From positions 1-9,112 of the forward strand of contig JACCZZ010000040.1 in the NCBI GenBank assembly GCA_013695715.1: 9,112 bases of DNA. The letters are read 5' to 3'. The notes beneath the pieces are model-generated. The model was not told the origin of the DNA and ran no database searches. It saw only the letters and a program-made list of their open reading frames with translations. Below are positions 6,740 through 9,112 of this stretch, piece after piece. Source of the DNA: Chitinophagales bacterium. Lineage in GTDB: Bacteria > Bacteroidota > Bacteroidia > Chitinophagales > UBA10324. Made by a program: the position numbers and the translations under genes. Numbering within the stretch: position 1 is the stretch's first letter; each line of letters begins with the position of its first letter.

Positions 6740-8836
6740 CTACCTGCTTACCACAATCTTCTTTCTCACGTAACTATCTTTCAATTTTACCTCAATAACG
6801 TAAACACCTGTGGCTATTTCAATAAGATCAATTTCTGTTTTCCAATCCTTTGCAATTGCATTTTCCTGATAAGAAAAAACTATGCGGCCAAACACATCCA
6901 TCACTATAATGGTTATTTCATCATTTATTTGTGCGTTTAATAAATCAATTACAAAGTTTCCATTTGAAGGATTGGGGTAGATGGAAACATAATCACTGCC
7001 TTCAACTTCGTTGATTGCGGTGATTGTTACATTCACACCTGCGGAACTTACGCAGCCATTTGAATCAGTGATAACTACATTATATAACCCTGTCTGCGTT
7101 GCGGTGTATGATTGACTGGTAGCCCCTGCAATATCCACAGAGTTAAATTGCCATTGATAAGAACTTGCCGGACTTGAAGTCAGGGTAATTCCTACTAGTG
7201 TAATAGTAGGCGCAGGTGGAGTAGAATTTACAGTGATGTAATCATTGAAGGTAACCGAATCAGTTCCCGAGGCATTCGTAGTTACCAGGGTTACATCATA
7301 CACACCAGGTTCATCATAACAAATACTTACAGGATTTTGTAAATTGGAAGATGCAGGTGAGGCACCATCGAAAGTCCATTGCCAGGAAGTAGGATTATTA
7401 GATGATGAATCAGTGAAGCTAACGCAAAATTTTTCACATACCTGAGTATCAGAAGCAGTGAAATTTATTGGACTGGGTAAAGGCAAACAGGATATAGCCG
7501 GGCATGTGGTATCCGGAACAAACTTCCAGAGATCATTTAAAATGCCGGTTGAGCCATTGCCGCCGAAGAGCCAAATGTTTCCTGCAGAATCAAAAACACC
7601 CGGAGTTCCATATCTTCCACCAGGCATGTTTAGCGGGCTGGAAACACCCTGAGTGCCATAAATACTATTTTGATTGCTGTTTAAAGAGCCGCTAGTAAAA
7701 GTCCAATCATCGAAAGAGGGGCGGTAAACCCAGAGGTCACTATAATATAAAAAAGCGGGTTGAAGAGCTACTCCACCAAACATCCAGAAATTTCCACATT
7801 GATCAGTAAATGCTGCTCGATTTTCACAGCGAGACATTGGATAAAAACTGGTATCTGACGCACATTGAGCACCTGTAACTCCGCCGGGGTTAAGCACAGT
7901 GCTTCCGTTCATCCATGTCCATTCAAAGGTTGACAAATCAAACCTCCACAGGTCGGTGGTTTGGTTTCCATTGATACAGCCGCCAAATATCCAAAGATCA
8001 CCAGCCAAATCTTTCCATGAACCATAAGCATTTCTTCCTCCGGGCGTATTAGAGGCAGAGGGCACTCCCATTGTTCCATATACCGGAAGTTCAAAATTAT
8101 CTGAAGAGCCAGCCATCCATACCCACTGATTAAGAATGATGTCGTACTTCCATACATCACTTTTTAAATTCAACGAAGCATCAAATCCTCCGTAAAACCA
8201 AAGATTTCCTTCACTGTCAACCCAGTTAACTGTGGTTTCTTCACGACTGCCTGGAGTATTGGTTGCTGAAGGAACCTGGAAAGTACCATAATCTGTTGCG
8301 GTGCCTGAGAAAACAGAATTGCTTCCGTTCATCCAAGTCCATTCATTGGTTGCTACTGTATATTTCCACAAGTCGGCTAATATGCCGGAGTTTCCACTTT
8401 CATCATATCCAACGCCACCATAAATCCAGAAGTCTCCATTTAAATCCTTCCATGATAAAAATCCATATCCTCTTGCGCCGGGCGTATTTAATGAAGAAGG
8501 TATGCCCATGGTGCCATAAACACCCGACGCGCTGTTGAACGTAGAGCCGTTGATCCAGGTCCATGTGTTACCAGCTACATCATACTTCCAAAGAGTATTG
8601 TACGTCACACCTCCAAATAGGTAGATATTGTCTGATGAATTAATCCACATTGCCGGACCATACAAGGCAGGGGGAGTGTTGTTTGGATCAGGAACTCCAA
8701 GGGTCCCAAAGACTCCGGGCGAGTTAGGGATAATATCTCCTTTCATCCAGGTCCATTCGCCCGATTGAGCAATGCAATTTGTTATAAGCAAAAAATTGGT
8801 AAGAATTAGTACTGAGAGTAAGAGTTCCTTTTTCAT
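6740..8836 (-). CDS. Secreted Kelch-repeat/PKD/Ig-like protein with type A T9SS sorting domain
   Basis: The protein has 698 residues from the ATG at 8836. The frame extends upstream to a TTG at 8938, but MKKELLLSVLILTNFLLI starts a classic signal peptide, with likely cleavage near CIA|QSG (about residue 23). Residues 28-440 hold six Kelch-like repeats of 64-74 residues. Each has WTWMxGS, then YGTxGVPxxxNTPGGR, WxDxxGNxWxFGG and DLWKYD, and together they probably form a beta-propeller. Residues about 456-537 are a PKD domain (VSFTDSSSNNPTSWQWTFDG, then DEPGVYDVTLVTTNASGTDS). Residues 542-606 are an Ig-like module (SYQWQFNSVDIAGATSQSYT, then GLYNVVITDSNGC). Residues 610-698 are the type A sorting domain (SIYPNPSNGNFVI, then VMDVFGRIV, ATGVYVIEV and KKIVVSR). 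It is expected to be exported by Sec, then T9SS, and attached to the surface or released. Propellers of this type often bind glycans or proteins. The galactose-oxidase copper ligands are not evident, so I assign no enzyme activity. Confidence 0.93.
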   Translation of the reverse strand: MKKELLLSVLILTNFLLITNCIAQSGEWTWMKGDIIPNSPGVFGTLGVPDPNNTPPALYGPAMWINSSDNIYLFGGVTYNTLWKYDVAGNTWTWINGSTFNSASGVYGTMGIPSSLNTPGARGYGFLSWKDLNGDFWIYGGVGYDESGNSGILADLWKYTVATNEWTWMNGSNSVFSGTATDYGTFQVPSATNTPGSREETTVNWVDSEGNLWFYGGFDASLNLKSDVWKYDIILNQWVWMAGSSDNFELPVYGTMGVPSASNTPGGRNAYGSWKDLAGDLWIFGGCINGNQTTDLWRFDLSTFEWTWMNGSTVLNPGGVTGAQCASDTSFYPMSRCENRAAFTDQCGNFWMFGGVALQPAFLYYSDLWVYRPSFDDWTFTSGSLNSNQNSIYGTQGVSSPLNMPGGRYGTPGVFDSAGNIWLFGGNGSTGILNDLWKFVPDTTCPAISCLPLPSPINFTASDTQVCEKFCVSFTDSSSNNPTSWQWTFDGASPASSNLQNPVSICYDEPGVYDVTLVTTNASGTDSVTFNDYITVNSTPPAPTITLVGITLTSSPASSYQWQFNSVDIAGATSQSYTATQTGLYNVVITDSNGCVSSAGVNVTITAINEVEGSDYVSIYPNPSNGNFVIDLLNAQINDEITIIVMDVFGRIVFSYQENAIAKDWKTEIDLIEIATGVYVIEVKLKDSYVRKKIVVSR
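7514..8755 (-). repeat. Six tandem Kelch-like repeat units within the secreted protein
   Basis: Repeat units start at residues 28, 92, 166, 238, 306 and 378 of the 698-residue protein. The shared DNA is most alike at the WTWMNGS segment: the 25 bases at 7901-7925 and 8321-8345 differ at one position. The fifth unit (residues 306-377) lacks the YGTxGVPxxxNTPGGR segment and carries cysteines instead (Cys325, Cys337, Cys347). Repeat-unit lengths are 64, 74, 72, 68 and 72 residues between successive starts. Confidence 0.85.
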
Positions 8837-9009
8837 AAGGAAGAGGTTTCGTTTAATAACTTGAAAATTAAATAAAACCAATGATTTTATTAAATCTATC
8901 AATAAATATGAGTAAAGTCTCAGCTTATACTGAACCAAAATTCTTTCTCTTGAAATATTTTAAATTGCATAAGTAATATCTTAACTAACTCTTGATCATA
9001 AAAATCCTC
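8837..9009. promoter_or_regulatory. Divergent intergenic region between two exported-protein genes
   Basis: This AT-rich stretch of 173 bases separates the minus-strand Kelch/T9SS gene from the plus-strand gene starting at 9010, so it should contain both promoters. On the plus strand, TTG (8950-8952) followed 21 bases later by TAATAT (8974) loosely fits the Bacteroidota -33 TTTG / -7 TAnnTTTG pattern. On the minus strand, a TTG-N20-TATTAAAC pair ends close to the Kelch/T9SS ATG. Both are weak fits. No ribosome binding site is seen in front of either gene, as is usual in this phylum. Confidence 0.4.
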
Positions 9010-9112
9010 ATGCGCGATCTGATCCGACATTTTGTTCTCATAGCATGGGGGTTACAATTTTATACCGGTTTATGCGTGGGTCAAAAATATGAGCGGGGTT
9101 ATGTGCTGCTTA
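9010..9112 (+). CDS. N-terminus of an exported protein of unknown function (cut by right edge)
   Basis: The frame is open from an ATG at 9010 to the window end, 34 residues. The start MRDLIRHFVLIAWGLQFYTG is a positively charged stretch followed by a hydrophobic core, and a likely signal peptidase I site lies near LCVG|QKYERG, so the product is probably exported. The mature start QKYERGYVLL recalls Bacteroidota secreted proteins beginning 'Q..GYIi...GDTi.G', but too little is visible to name a family. A TTG in frame at 8992 is a less likely alternative start. It is the only plus-strand gene found and is divergent from the Kelch/T9SS gene. Confidence 0.6.
   Translation, partial: MRDLIRHFVLIAWGLQFYTGLCVGQKYERGYVLL

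Noticed and set aside
8770..8836. Possible lipoprotein signal (Cys21 after a hydrophobic core) in the Kelch/T9SS protein
   Set aside because: The residues before Cys are ITN, not a normal lipobox, and a signal peptidase I site at CIA|Q is a better fit for a T9SS cargo.
8837..8938. 34-residue N-terminal extension of the Kelch/T9SS protein starting at TTG
   Set aside because: It would bury the signal peptide behind a hydrophobic lead, and the internal ATG at 8836 gives a textbook signal peptide.
1..9112. CRISPR array, IS element, phage or toxin-antitoxin module
   Set aside because: No regularly spaced repeats, transposase motifs, terminal inverted repeats or integrase were seen. The only long repeats are protein-level Kelch units.

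Overview
The window looks like a piece of chromosome from a Bacteroidota bacterium, probably from the Chitinophagales/Sphingobacteriales/Saprospirales side and possibly an uncultured member. Three things point there: an AT-rich composition with essentially no Shine-Dalgarno sequences, two proteins with type IX secretion system (T9SS) sorting domains of two classes, and an M16 peptidase-like protein with the N-terminal 'DRTVQPP' style typical of that phylum. Nearly all genes lie on the minus strand. Only the gene fragment at the far right reads on the plus strand.

Reading the minus strand from right to left, there are five regions. (1) 8836-6740 is a 698-residue secreted Kelch-propeller protein with a PKD domain, an Ig-like domain and a type A T9SS tail. 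(2) 6710-6614 is a short frameshifted relic of a second type A T9SS tail, 29 bases after the stop of gene 1. It is followed by about 375 bases with no convincing gene but with two small hairpins. (3) 6237-4903 is a 444-residue M16-family protein that has lost the zinc-binding HxxEH residues and so is probably a non-catalytic subunit. (4) 4816-3065 is a 583-residue secreted protein of FN3-like domains with a type B (CHU_C, gliding-motility-type) T9SS tail. (5) 2929 to the left edge is a UvrD/PcrA-type helicase fused to a RecB-like PD-(D/E)XK nuclease; about 976 residues are visible and the C-terminus is cut off. At the right edge, 9010-9112 is the plus-strand start of another exported protein, divergent from gene 1.

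The genes do not form one obvious pathway. The two T9SS substrates and the right-edge protein are cell-surface or secreted, the M16-like protein may be envelope-associated or cytoplasmic, and the helicase-nuclease is a cytoplasmic DNA repair/recombination enzyme. Genes 3 and 4 (86-base gap) could share a transcript. I found no CRISPR array, tRNA, rRNA, IS element or recognisable phage/defence island, and no convincing new system. The most informative oddities are the decayed T9SS tail, the inactive M16 subunit without an adjacent catalytic partner, and the irregular fifth Kelch repeat.
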